Shown here one piece after another: positions 1-5,084 of a stretch of 5,919 nt of DNA; the first letter of the stretch is position 1, and every line of letters begins with the position of its first letter. The stretch covers positions 1 through 5,919 of the forward strand of contig JAQVOV010000099.1 of assembly GCA_028702395.1 (NCBI GenBank). The letters run 5' to 3'. Position numbers and translations under genes: made by a program. The notes below the pieces were generated by a model that was not told the DNA's origin, searched no databases, and was given only the letters and a program-made list of their open reading frames with translations. This stretch comes from Candidatus Omnitrophota bacterium (GTDB taxonomy: Bacteria; Omnitrophota; Gorgyraeia; JABMRN01).

Positions 1-1035
1 ATTTTAAATGGTACTTTAATAGGAAGGATCATTATAAGCGGTGTTTGTGTTGTTATATTTTTTATTTTTAAAAAAGAGATCTTATTTTATTTTTCAAGGC
101 AAGTTCCGATGCCTTTTTTTGTTATTGCACTTCCTATATTGTTCTTTGGGACTATTTTAGAATGGACAAAAAAGATATTCAACGGACTCCATCGGCTAAA
201 GTATGTTTTTTATATAAATTTTCTAGAATATGGGCTCAAATTGATCTTCACTATAATACTGCTTTATAGATCCGCAACTATAAGATCTGTTATTGAAGCA
301 TATATCTTGGCAACTATATTCGGTGTTTGTGCAGGTATCTTTTTTCTGGAAAGGAATTTTATATCTCGAATATCAGAGCAACCGTGTTTCGTGGAGAAAG
401 AAGTATATAAGAATATACTTAAATACAGCATTCCTCTTATTGTTGTGAATTTTGGGGCTTTACTTGTTTCAGAGATAGATATAATAATGTTAGGGTTATT
501 ATCTTCAGAACAACAAATAGGATATTATTCTGCAGCAAAACAAATAGTAGGAAAATTGCCGCATATAAGTATGGCTATAAGCATGGGGATCATGCCGGTT
601 TTTTCAGTGATAACAAAAGAAAATGTTTTAGCTAAAGAAAAAATGTTCGCAAAAGCCTTAAAAGTGAACGGTGTCCTGTTTGGTTTTATAGGGCTTGTTA
701 TATTAATAGGGGCACCCTTGATAATAAATGTTTTATTTGGTAAAGCTTACAGCTCATCAATAATTATTATGCAGATATTAATGGTAAGCGTTGTTATCTT
801 TTCTTTTGCTAATTATTTTGCGCAATTACTTTTTTATCAGGGTAAAGCGGTGATACTCGGAGCGAATCTTTTGTTATGCACTATTCTAAACATTGTTTTA
901 AACACGATCCTTATTCCAAGGTTCCAAGGAATAGGGGCAGCTGTTGCAACTGCGCTGGCATATCTTCCATACATATTGATAAATTATTTTGTAGTAAAGG
1001 ATCTTTTCAGAAGAAAAAAATTAAATAGTTTTTAA
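1..1035 (+). CDS. Wzx/MOP-family polysaccharide flippase, 5'-truncated by window edge
   Basis: The reading frame is open from base 1 and the upstream codons read as hydrophobic membrane protein, so the start lies outside the window. The ATG at 109 is only the first internal Met. The 344 visible residues are a chain of hydrophobic helices separated by short basic loops. After a short soluble loop comes the stretch KYSIPLIVVNFGALLVSEID, followed by IIMLG and GYYSAAKQIV. This layout is typical of the second half of polysaccharide_synt/MATE-like (MOP superfamily) flippases. Near the end, NTILIPRFQGIGAAVATAL is also characteristic of the family, and a basic tail (RRKK) closes the protein. Such proteins flip undecaprenyl-linked oligosaccharides across the inner membrane for O-antigen, capsule or exopolysaccharide. 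The substrate cannot be told. The stop codon TAA at 1033-1035 lies inside the downstream repeat, so the last residue or two may derive from a repeat insertion. Family assignment is firm; a symbol such as wzx would be a guess. Confidence 0.85.
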   Translation: MLNGTLIGRIIISGVCVVIFFIFKKEILFYFSRQVPMPFFVIALPILFFGTILEWTKKIFNGLHRLKYVFYINFLEYGLKLIFTIILLYRSATIRSVIEAYILATIFGVCAGIFFLERNFISRISEQPCFVEKEVYKNILKYSIPLIVVNFGALLVSEIDIIMLGLLSSEQQIGYYSAAKQIVGKLPHISMAISMGIMPVFSVITKENVLAKEKMFAKALKVNGVLFGFIGLVILIGAPLIINVLFGKAYSSSIIIMQILMVSVVIFSFANYFAQLLFYQGKAVILGANLLLCTILNIVLNTILIPRFQGIGAAVATALAYLPYILINYFVVKDLFRRKKLNSF

Positions 1036-1101
1036 AAAGGGACAGACACCATTTTCTTCTGAAGTTACAGGAAAAGAAAAAAGTGTCAGTCCCTTTTTAA
1101 A
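1031..1101. terminator. Possible bidirectional terminator within repeat copy 1
   Basis: The outer arms read A5-GGGAC on the left and GTCCC-T5 on the right, so the hairpin would be followed by a T run in either orientation. It begins within the last codons of the flippase gene and would end that transcript. The loop side is long (about 33 nt, with a possible inner TTTTC/GAAAA stem), which is unusual for an intrinsic terminator, so this role is inferred. Confidence 0.4.
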
Positions 1102-1127
1102 AATGGTGCCGGGAGAGAGAGTCGGAC
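1031..1127. repeat. 97-bp repeat, copy 1 (palindrome plus tRNA-Phe 3' fragment)
   Basis: Positions 1031-1127 match 1395-1491 with a single difference (G1121 versus A1485). The left 71 bases form an imperfect palindrome: 13 bp (1031-1043 with 1089-1101), one A-A mismatch, then 5 bp (1045-1049 with 1083-1087). Its core words are GGGACAGACAC and GTGTCAGTCCC. The right part (1104-1127) equals, on the minus strand, the last 24 bases of tRNA-Phe including CCA. Here it is a fragment with no tRNA body behind it. The GGGACAGACAC-type palindrome resembles REP-like repeats associated with Y1 (RAYT) transposases, but this is from memory and no transposase is present. Confidence 0.9.
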
Positions 1128-1140
1128 GTCGCGTTGCTCC

Positions 1141-1171
1141 TTAAGGGGAAACCCTGATGGTTTCCCCTTAA
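1141..1171. repeat. Perfect hairpin, 13-bp stem, 5-nt loop
   Basis: TTAAGGGGAAACC (1141-1153) is the exact reverse complement of 1159-1171, with loop CTGAT. It is the first of three consecutive hairpins in the candidate element. The stem ends in TTAA on both sides and there is no T run, so it is not a standard terminator. Confidence 0.85.
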
Positions 1172-1172
1172 C

Positions 1173-1217
1173 GCTAGTCCCTTGCCAATCTGTTCGCGAA
1201 ATAGGCAAGGGACTAGC
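1173..1217. repeat. Perfect hairpin, 14-bp stem, 17-nt loop
   Basis: GCTAGTCCCTTGCC (1173-1186) is the exact reverse complement of 1204-1217. The 17-nt loop contains the palindrome TTCGCGAA (1193-1200). Only one base separates this hairpin from the previous one, so the two could stack as DNA cruciforms or in RNA. Confidence 0.85.
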
Positions 1218-1250
1218 TGTTCCCCTTCCTTCCGCAATGAAGAGAAGATG

Positions 1251-1281
1251 ACAGGGGGCAAAAATTCTTTTTTCCCCCTGT
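1251..1281. repeat. Hairpin, 8 + 5 bp stem with one mismatch
   Basis: ACAGGGGG (1251-1258) pairs with 1274-1281. A C-T mismatch (1259/1273) follows, then five A-T pairs (1260-1264 with 1268-1272) around a TTC loop. It is the third hairpin of the element and is separated from the second by 33 bp of purine/pyrimidine-biased sequence. Confidence 0.75.
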
Positions 1282-1308
1282 AACCCCTTTTTTTAGTCCG
1301 ATTCTCTC

Positions 1309-1394
1309 ACGGAGACAAAAAAAGAGGAACTGCAAAAATCATTTTTGTTTATACAAGGGACAAAAAGTTTTTTAAGGTTGAAAAGAAGATGATA
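1309..1394. other. Gene-free spacer between element and repeat copy 2
   Basis: No gene or RNA is recognisable here. The only structure is a short A/T hairpin (CAAAAAT and ATTTTTG around 1333-1347) and a word AAGGGACA (1355-1362) that echoes the start of the 97-bp repeat. Confidence 0.5.
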
Positions 1395-1465
1395 TTTAAA
1401 AAGGGACAGACACCATTTTCTTCTGAAGTTACAGGAAAAGAAAAAAGTGTCAGTCCCTTTTTAAA
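1395..1465 (-). terminator. Likely tRNA-Phe terminator formed by repeat copy 2
   Basis: Read on the minus strand, the hairpin (outer 13 bp, 1395-1407 with 1453-1465) starts two bases after the CCA of tRNA-Phe, and its last arm ends in CCC followed by five T. It is a plausible end for the tRNA transcript. The long loop and the A-A mismatch lower confidence. Confidence 0.45.
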
Positions 1466-1491
1466 AATGGTGCCGGGAGAGAGAATCGGAC
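1395..1491. repeat. 97-bp repeat, copy 2, overlapping the tRNA-Phe 3' end
   Basis: This is a direct repeat of 1031-1127 at an offset of 364 bases with one mismatch (A1485). Here the tRNA part (1468-1491) belongs to an intact tRNA-Phe, so the repeat boundary lies inside the gene at the T-arm. This is the geometry left when an element integrates at a tRNA 3' end: intact gene on one side and 3' fragment on the other. A simple tandem duplication would look the same. Confidence 0.9.
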
Positions 1492-1542
1492 TCCCGACGC
1501 AGGGCTTTTCAGGCCCTCGCTCTACCACTGAGCTATCCCGGC
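1468..1542 (-). tRNA. tRNA-Phe (anticodon GAA)
   Basis: The 75-nt gene folds fully. The acceptor stem is GCCGGGA/TCCCGGC with discriminator A and encoded CCA (1468-1470). The D-stem is GCTC/GAGC with a 7-nt loop containing GG. The anticodon stem is AGGGC/GCCCT with loop CTGAAAA, giving anticodon GAA. The variable loop is GCGTC and the T-stem GGGAG/CTCTC has one G-U pair. The T-loop reads TCCGATT where TTCGATT is expected, placing C at position 55, normally the invariant pseudouridine site. The rest is regular, so I call it a functional gene with an odd T-loop rather than a pseudogene. Its 3' third is part of the 97-bp repeat. It lies 83 bp downstream of tRNA-Thr in the same orientation. Confidence 0.92.
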
Positions 1543-1554
1543 ACGCGTGGCAGT

Positions 1555-1583
1555 ATTTTATTATATTCCGGCAAACTATGCAA
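1555..1583 (-). promoter_or_regulatory. Weak candidate promoter for tRNA-Phe
   Basis: On the minus strand TTGCAT (1583-1578) and TAAAAT (1560-1555) are separated by 17 bp. A perfect TATAAT (1565-1560) overlaps the -10 but lacks a well-spaced -35. A 7-bp inverted repeat, AAACTAT/ATAGTTT (1573-1589), covers the -35 region. tRNA-Phe may instead be co-transcribed with tRNA-Thr. Confidence 0.3.
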
Positions 1584-1625
1584 TAGTTTTCTTAAAAAAC
1601 CATATAGAAGGGGAAAGATAAAATA

Positions 1626-1702
1626 TGGAGCTGGTGAGTGGAATCGAACCACTGACCTGCGGTTTACGAGACCGCTGCTCTGCCAACTGAAGCTACACCA
1701 GC
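1626..1702 (-). tRNA. tRNA-Thr (anticodon CGT)
   Basis: The 77-nt gene has acceptor GCTGGTG/CACCAGC, discriminator T and encoded CCA (1626-1628). The anticodon stem is GCGGT/ACCGC with loop CTCGTAA, so the anticodon is CGT, reading ACG. The T-arm AGTGG-TTCGATT-CCACT is canonical. The G1-C72 and C2-G71 pairs and the G35-U36 anticodon bases agree with known threonine identity elements. The D-arm reads GCTT/GAGC with a 9-nt loop beginning CAG. Compared with the usual GCTCAGTTGGCAGAGC it carries one extra T and has a terminal T-G pair. The gene starts just downstream of a minus-strand terminator with no clear promoter between, so read-through from the small gene at 1762-1923 is possible. Confidence 0.93.
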
Positions 1703-1704
1703 AT

Positions 1705-1735
1705 AAAAAATAAAAAACCCGCATTCATTGCGGGT
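1705..1735 (-). terminator. Rho-independent terminator of the small Cys-rich gene
   Basis: Read on the minus strand, ACCCGC (1735-1730) pairs with GCGGGT (1722-1717) around the loop AATGAAT. A T6-A-T6 tract follows immediately (1717-1705). The stem is short but GC-rich, and it lies 26 bp after the stop codon of the minus-strand gene. Confidence 0.8.
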
Positions 1736-1761
1736 GTATAATATGAAAAAGATCCGATAGC

Positions 1762-1923
1762 CTACTTTTTCTTTTTGTTATTTGCTGGATGGCAAACAAC
1801 ATAAAAATTACAGATAGGACAACAAAGGTTCTCTTCTCCTCTTTCGCCTCTGTACCATTTTGTCTCGCATGTCCAGTAAACCTGGCATTTTTCGCAGCAA
1901 TGTTTTTTCTTTGAGAATTTCAT
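1762..1923 (-). CDS. Small lysine-rich protein with duplicated four-cysteine motif (putative zinc binding)
   Basis: I do not recognise this protein. From the ATG at 1923 it is 53 residues: a basic start (MKFSKKKH), two copies of CCxxCxxYxxC (CCEKCQVYWTC and CCPICNFYVVC), and a lysine tail (NNKKKK). Eight cysteines in two matched halves suggest a small zinc-ribbon-like fold, with metal binding inferred only from the pattern. The frame continues upstream to an ATG at 1971 (69 residues). The -35/-10 pair at 1974-2002 would start transcription at about 1966-1968, inside or past that codon, so 1923 is preferred. Neither start has a strong Shine-Dalgarno; a weak AAGAGA precedes 1923. Its own promoter and terminator support a real gene. 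It is divergent from rnfC, with no evident functional link. Confidence 0.65.
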   Translation of the reverse strand: MKFSKKKHCCEKCQVYWTCETKWYRGERGEENLCCPICNFYVVCHPANNKKKK

Positions 1924-1973
1924 TTTTGTTGTCTCTTTTTTTTGGTTATTTTCCGTTGCGTTATCCTGCATTA

Positions 1974-2002
1974 ATGATATAATGGCTTTTAAATATTGTC
2001 AA
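1974..2002 (-). promoter_or_regulatory. Strong sigma-70-type promoter for the small Cys-rich gene
   Basis: On the minus strand a perfect TTGACA (2002-1997) is followed after exactly 17 bp by TATCAT (1979-1974, five of six to consensus). The expected start falls at about 1966-1968, which argues against translation from the upstream ATG at 1971. Confidence 0.65.
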
Positions 2003-2035
2003 TGAAAATATATTTGTATTTATTTGAACGTATAA

Positions 2036-2064
2036 TGAACAACCAGAAAATAATAACTTATACT
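2036..2064 (+). promoter_or_regulatory. Candidate promoter of the rnf operon
   Basis: TGAACA (2036-2041, four of six) and TATACT (2059-2064, five of six) are spaced by 17 bp. This would give a leader of about 37 nt that contains the AAAGGA ribosome-binding site at 2091-2096. A perfect TATAAT at 2031-2036 is an alternative -10 but has no matching -35. No operator is obvious. Confidence 0.4.
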
Positions 2065-2107
2065 TGTGTTAGTTGTTATGTGGTTTACATAAAGGAAAAA
2101 GATAAAG

Positions 2108-3442
2108 ATGAATGATAAGAGTACTTTCCCGGGAGGAGTGCATCCTGGCAGCTCAAAAAATTTAACAAAAGACCTTTCTATAAAAACAGTTGAGGCAGGA
2201 GATGTTGTTGTTCTTCCTTTAATACAGCATATAGGTAATCCTGCAAAGGCTATTGTAAAGATCGGTGATCTTGTTAAAAGAGGACAGCTTGTAGCAGAAC
2301 AGAATGGTTTTATTTCTTCTAACATTTATTCTTCTGTCTCCGGAAAAGTATCAGGAATAAAAGCTTATGCCCACCCTATACTAGGAACAAGCCAGGCAAT
2401 AATTATAGAAAATGACCATAAAAATGATGCTGCAGAACCAATTCATAAAAGATCCTTGGAAGACCTTTCAGAAGAAGATATTGTTAATATAATTAAAACA
2501 GCAGGGATCGTTGGTATGGGAGGAGCAGCTTTTCCTTCATATGTAAAAGCTATGGTCAAAGAGAATAATCAAATAGATACACTTGTTATTAATGCTGTAG
2601 AATGTGAACCTTATCTTACTTGCGATTATAGAAGTATGCTTGAGAAAACGAAAGAGATAATAGAAGGGATAAGGCTTTTAAATAAAGCCGTTAAGGCAAA
2701 AAATGTTTATGTAGCTATTGAAGATAATAAACCGGTCGCTATACAACAGATAAAAGGATATTTATATGATAAAGGGGCTACAGATATAGAAATAAAGGTA
2801 CTTAAAACAAAGTATCCCCAAGGAGGAGAAAAGCAGATCCTCAAAGCTATACTCGACAGAGAAGTTCCGCCTTCAAAACTTCCATTAGACGTAGGATGTA
2901 TTGTCCAGAACGTAGGAACGTGTTTAGCTGTTTATGAGGCTATAGTTGAAGGGAAACCTTTGATAGAAAGAGTTATAACAATAACAGGAAAATGTGTTAA
3001 AAGACCTGGTAATTATAGAGTTCCAATAGGAACATTATTACAAGATATAATAGACAATGCATGTCGTGGTTTTTCAGAAGAGCCGGCAAAGATCATTTCC
3101 GGAGGTCCTATGATGGGAATGGCTCAATATACATTAGATGTTCCTGTTATAAAAGGAATGAGTGGGATCATTTGTTTAACAGAAAAAGAAGCAGTTTCTG
3201 AAAGGGAAGGGGCATGTTTAAATTGCGGGAAATGTGTCGATGTTTGCCCAATGAATCTATTGCCTACAAGGATAGCTAGAGCTGTAAAGTTTGATAAAAT
3301 AATAGAAGCAGATAAATTATTTATAACAGATTGCATGGAGTGCGGCAGTTGTACATATAAATGTCCTGCACATATTCCTCTTGTACATTATATAAAGATA
3401 GGTAAGCAGAAACTGAGAAAAATCCAAATAAGTAAAAAGTAA
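2108..3442 (+). CDS. rnfC: Rnf complex subunit RnfC (NADH/FMN/4Fe-4S module)
   Basis: RnfC is the peripheral, cytoplasm-facing subunit where electrons from ferredoxin reach NAD+. The 444-residue protein starts with the family signature FPGGVHPG (7-14) and an N-terminal barrel-sandwich region (to about 100). Next come the nucleotide/flavin-binding loop GIVGMGGAAFP (133-143), NAVECEPY (162-169) and GGEKQ (239-243). An SLBB-like segment follows at about 285-340. The C-terminal domain has two [4Fe-4S] motifs, C370/C373/C376/C380 and C409/C412/C415/C419, all ligands present. The length fits compact clostridial-type RnfC; the long repetitive C-terminal extension of proteobacterial RsxC is absent. 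AAAGGA lies 11 bases before the ATG. The gene opens the operon, and its final residues SKK and stop codon fall in an AGTAAAA heptamer stretch. A gap of 143 bp separates it from rnfD. Confidence 0.97.
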   Translation: MNDKSTFPGGVHPGSSKNLTKDLSIKTVEAGDVVVLPLIQHIGNPAKAIVKIGDLVKRGQLVAEQNGFISSNIYSSVSGKVSGIKAYAHPILGTSQAIIIENDHKNDAAEPIHKRSLEDLSEEDIVNIIKTAGIVGMGGAAFPSYVKAMVKENNQIDTLVINAVECEPYLTCDYRSMLEKTKEIIEGIRLLNKAVKAKNVYVAIEDNKPVAIQQIKGYLYDKGATDIEIKVLKTKYPQGGEKQILKAILDREVPPSKLPLDVGCIVQNVGTCLAVYEAIVEGKPLIERVITITGKCVKRPGNYRVPIGTLLQDIIDNACRGFSEEPAKIISGGPMMGMAQYTLDVPVIKGMSGIICLTEKEAVSEREGACLNCGKCVDVCPMNLLPTRIARAVKFDKIIEADKLFITDCMECGSCTYKCPAHIPLVHYIKIGKQKLRKIQISKK

Positions 3443-3473
3443 AAAGCAGGCAGGGTAAAAGTAAAAAGTGCGG
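3431..3473 (+). repeat. Heptamer-phased repeat (AGTAAAA) across the rnfC stop codon
   Basis: AGTAAAA occurs at 3431-3437 and 3438-3444, followed by AGCAGGC, an 8-base slip (3452-3459), AGTAAAA again (3460-3466) and AGTGCGG (3467-3473). The first two units encode the C-terminal SKK and the TAA stop of rnfC. AGTAAAA also recurs once at 5700-5706 in the rnfE-rnfA gap. Confidence 0.65.
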
Positions 3474-3513
3474 AAGGTTCTGAAAGAGGTTTAGAAATAA
3501 TGTTTTTTATAAA

Positions 3514-3539
3514 GAAACTGAAATATTGTAATCAGTTTT
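3514..3539 (+). other. Intra-operon hairpin between rnfC and rnfD
   Basis: AAACTGA (3515-3521) pairs with TCAGTTT (3532-3538), extended by a G-T pair, around a 10-nt loop. There is no T run, so it is not a terminator. It directly precedes the CTGGCCT array and might affect mRNA processing or stability; that role is speculative. Confidence 0.4.
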
Positions 3540-3567
3540 CTGGCCTCTGGCCTCTGGCTACTGGCTT
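3540..3567 (+). repeat. Heptamer tandem array, four units (CTGGCCT)
   Basis: Four contiguous 7-base units are visible: CTGGCCT, CTGGCCT, CTGGCTA and CTGGCTT (3540-3567). The array ends 18 bases before the rnfD start and just before its AAGGAA ribosome-binding site. It resembles the short tandemly repeated repetitive (STRR) heptamers known from filamentous cyanobacteria in unit size only, not in sequence. Confidence 0.85.
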
Positions 3568-3585
3568 CTAATAAATAAGGAAATA

Positions 3586-4530
3586 ATGAAAGAGATGATC
3601 TTATCAGTTAATCCGCATATACATGATAACAGTTCTACAAGAAGTGTTATGAGAGAAGTTATTATTGCATTAATTCCTGCAATAATAGCAGCGCTATATT
3701 TTTTTAGAATAAAGGCTTTTGTTGTTATATCCTCTTGCGTTATTTCTTGTGTGGTTTTTGAGTATCTTTATCAGAAAACATGCAAAAAGAACATTACTGT
3801 CAAAGATCTAAGTGCTGTTGTTACAGGAATTCTTTTGGCATTGATCATGCCTCCAGCTTTACCTGTTTGGGTCTGTATACTTGCTAGTGCAGTAGCTATA
3901 ATTTTGACAAAACAAATTTTCGGAGGGATAGGGTGTAATATTTTTAATCCTGCATTATTGGGAAGGGCATTTTTAATGGCAGCGTTTCCAACAATGCTTA
4001 CAAGCTGGAACAATCCTATAACTTTAGATGTTGTTACCACAGCTACTCCTTTAGGATTGCATAAATTCACACAAGTTTTAACAGGATATGAGCCATTGTT
4101 TTTTGGGAATGTTTCAGGGTCAATAGGTGAAACATCTGCTTTAGCATTGTTGATAGGAGCGGCATATCTTTTAATAAAAAAAATAATAAACATTCGAATT
4201 CCATTTGCATATATAGCAACAGTATTTATTATAAGTTCAATAACCAATAAGATAGATCCTGAAATTTATGCGCCTGCTTTATTTAATTTATTGGCGGGCG
4301 GGCTTATGTTAGGGGCTTTTTTTATGGCAACAGATTATGTTACGACCCCTATTACAAAAAAGGGACAATGGGTTTTTGGAATAGGATGCGGAATAGTTAC
4401 TATGATAATAAGATTATGGGGAGGATTGCCGGAAGGGGTCATGTACTCTATTTTATTCATGAATGGTTTCACACCTTTAATAAACAGGGTTACAATGCCT
4501 AAAAGGTATGGCACTGGAGATAGAGAATGA
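3586..4530 (+). CDS. rnfD: Rnf complex subunit RnfD (membrane, covalent FMN)
   Basis: RnfD is an integral membrane flavoprotein, homologous to NqrB, which passes electrons through the membrane arm during cation translocation. The 314-residue protein is mostly hydrophobic helices. Family landmarks are NPHIHDNSSTRSVM (9-22), GGIGCNIFNPALLGRAF (113-129), GSIGETSALALLIGAAY (178-194) and FFMATDYVTTPITKKGQ (245-261). The covalent FMN site is DVVTTATPLG (148-157), with T154 as the expected acceptor. TTAT instead of SGAT is, from memory, usual in anaerobe RnfD proteins. Attachment needs an ApbE flavin transferase, not present here. TAAGGA sits five bases before the ATG. An internal Met at residue 4 is a less well placed start. 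The stop overlaps the rnfG start by four bases, suggesting translational coupling. Confidence 0.97.
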   Translation: MKEMILSVNPHIHDNSSTRSVMREVIIALIPAIIAALYFFRIKAFVVISSCVISCVVFEYLYQKTCKKNITVKDLSAVVTGILLALIMPPALPVWVCILASAVAIILTKQIFGGIGCNIFNPALLGRAFLMAAFPTMLTSWNNPITLDVVTTATPLGLHKFTQVLTGYEPLFFGNVSGSIGETSALALLIGAAYLLIKKIINIRIPFAYIATVFIISSITNKIDPEIYAPALFNLLAGGLMLGAFFMATDYVTTPITKKGQWVFGIGCGIVTMIIRLWGGLPEGVMYSILFMNGFTPLINRVTMPKRYGTGDRE

Positions 4531-5084
4531 AAAAAATAATACATATTCTTTCTGTTTTAACACTAGTTAGCTTATTATCAGGGGCATGTCTTGTCGGTGT
4601 TTATAAAGCAACAGCACAAAAAATAGTGGATAACCAAAAAAAAGCAACAAAAGATGCTATTTTCAAGATATTTCCTGAAGGAAAAGATTCCAAACAAATA
4701 GATAAAAAAGACTTGGAAATATTCAGTGTTACAGATGCAAAACAAGAACTGTTAGGGTATGCTTTTACTTGTGCAGGAAATGGCTACCAAGGGGAAATAA
4801 AGATCATGGCAGGGATAGAAAAAGATCTTAATACTTTAGTAGGGATAGAAATACTTGAATCACAGGAAACTCCGGGTCTTGGTCAGGAAATAACAAATCA
4901 GCCATTCAAGGACGAATTCAAACAATTAAAAACAGAACCTAATATCATATATGTAAAAGGTGAAAAACCAGATCAACCTAATGAAATTGAAACAATAACA
5001 GGTGCAACGATATCTTCCAAAGCAGTAGTGGCTATCTTAAATAAAGGTATAGAAAAAGTAAGACAGGAAATGGGTGAAAAATGA
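4527..5084 (+). CDS. rnfG: Rnf complex subunit RnfG (membrane-anchored covalent flavoprotein)
   Basis: RnfG is the single-anchor flavoprotein of the complex, related to NqrC, with its flavin domain on the outer face of the cytoplasmic membrane. The 185-residue protein has an N-terminal membrane helix (about 4-26) followed by an FMN-binding domain. Recognisable parts are GYQGEIKIMAGI (86-97), ESQETPGLG (111-119) and the flavinylation motif ETITGATISSKAV (155-167). T161 is the predicted FMN acceptor for ApbE. The first position of the Dxx(S/T)GAT consensus is Glu155 rather than Asp, a conservative but notable change. The start overlaps the rnfD stop (ATGA at 4527-4530) with GGAG eight bases upstream. 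The end overlaps rnfE in the same way. Length is normal for the family. Confidence 0.96.
   Translation: MKKIIHILSVLTLVSLLSGACLVGVYKATAQKIVDNQKKATKDAIFKIFPEGKDSKQIDKKDLEIFSVTDAKQELLGYAFTCAGNGYQGEIKIMAGIEKDLNTLVGIEILESQETPGLGQEITNQPFKDEFKQLKTEPNIIYVKGEKPDQPNEIETITGATISSKAVVAILNKGIEKVRQEMGEK

Larger units (their letters stand above)
1115..1308. mobile_element. Candidate small palindromic element with tRNA T-arm-like inverted ends
   Basis: The segment is bounded by 13-bp inverted repeats, GAGAGAGTCGGAC (1115-1127) and GTCCGATTCTCTC (1296-1308), with one mismatch. Both match the T-arm of the neighbouring tRNA-Phe; 1295-1308 is a perfect 14-base inverted match to 1479-1492. Inside are three strong hairpins (1141-1171, 1173-1217, 1251-1281), visibly richer in G/C than the flanking DNA, and no coding frame I would support. 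It could be a non-autonomous (MITE-like) element, the deleted remnant of a tRNA-targeting integrative element, or a structured RNA locus. No integrase or transposase is visible, so the mobile call is an inference from the terminal repeats and structure. Confidence 0.4.

Noticed and set aside
1036..1467. CRISPR array or integron attC site
   Set aside because: There are only two repeat copies, 364 bp apart, without regular spacers, and no integrase core sites or cas genes.
1389..1586. 65-residue plus-strand reading frame
   Set aside because: It runs through repeat copy 2 and antisense to tRNA-Phe. Its peptide is the familiar false protein produced by translating tRNA genes.
1533..1724. 63-residue minus-strand reading frame
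   Set aside because: It covers tRNA-Thr and the end of tRNA-Phe and has no ribosome-binding site, so it is a tRNA artefact.
2036..2090. Rex-type redox operator upstream of rnfC
   Set aside because: TTGTG and GTTGTTA words occur, but there is no matching TTGTGAA/TTCACAA-type palindrome.
3500..3571. Possible 23-codon ORF between rnfC and rnfD (starts MFFIKKLKYC)
   Set aside because: It has a GAGG upstream at a loose distance, but its second half is made by the CTGGCCT array and nothing about it looks like a conserved leader peptide.
3771..4247. 158-residue minus-strand frame, and similar antisense frames over rnfC and rnfE
   Set aside because: They are shadows of strongly conserved rnf genes on the plus strand, with no independent start signals.
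4527..4600. Lipobox-like LSGAC near residue 21 of RnfG
   Set aside because: The -3 position is Ser rather than Leu, and RnfG is normally held by an uncleaved N-terminal helix.
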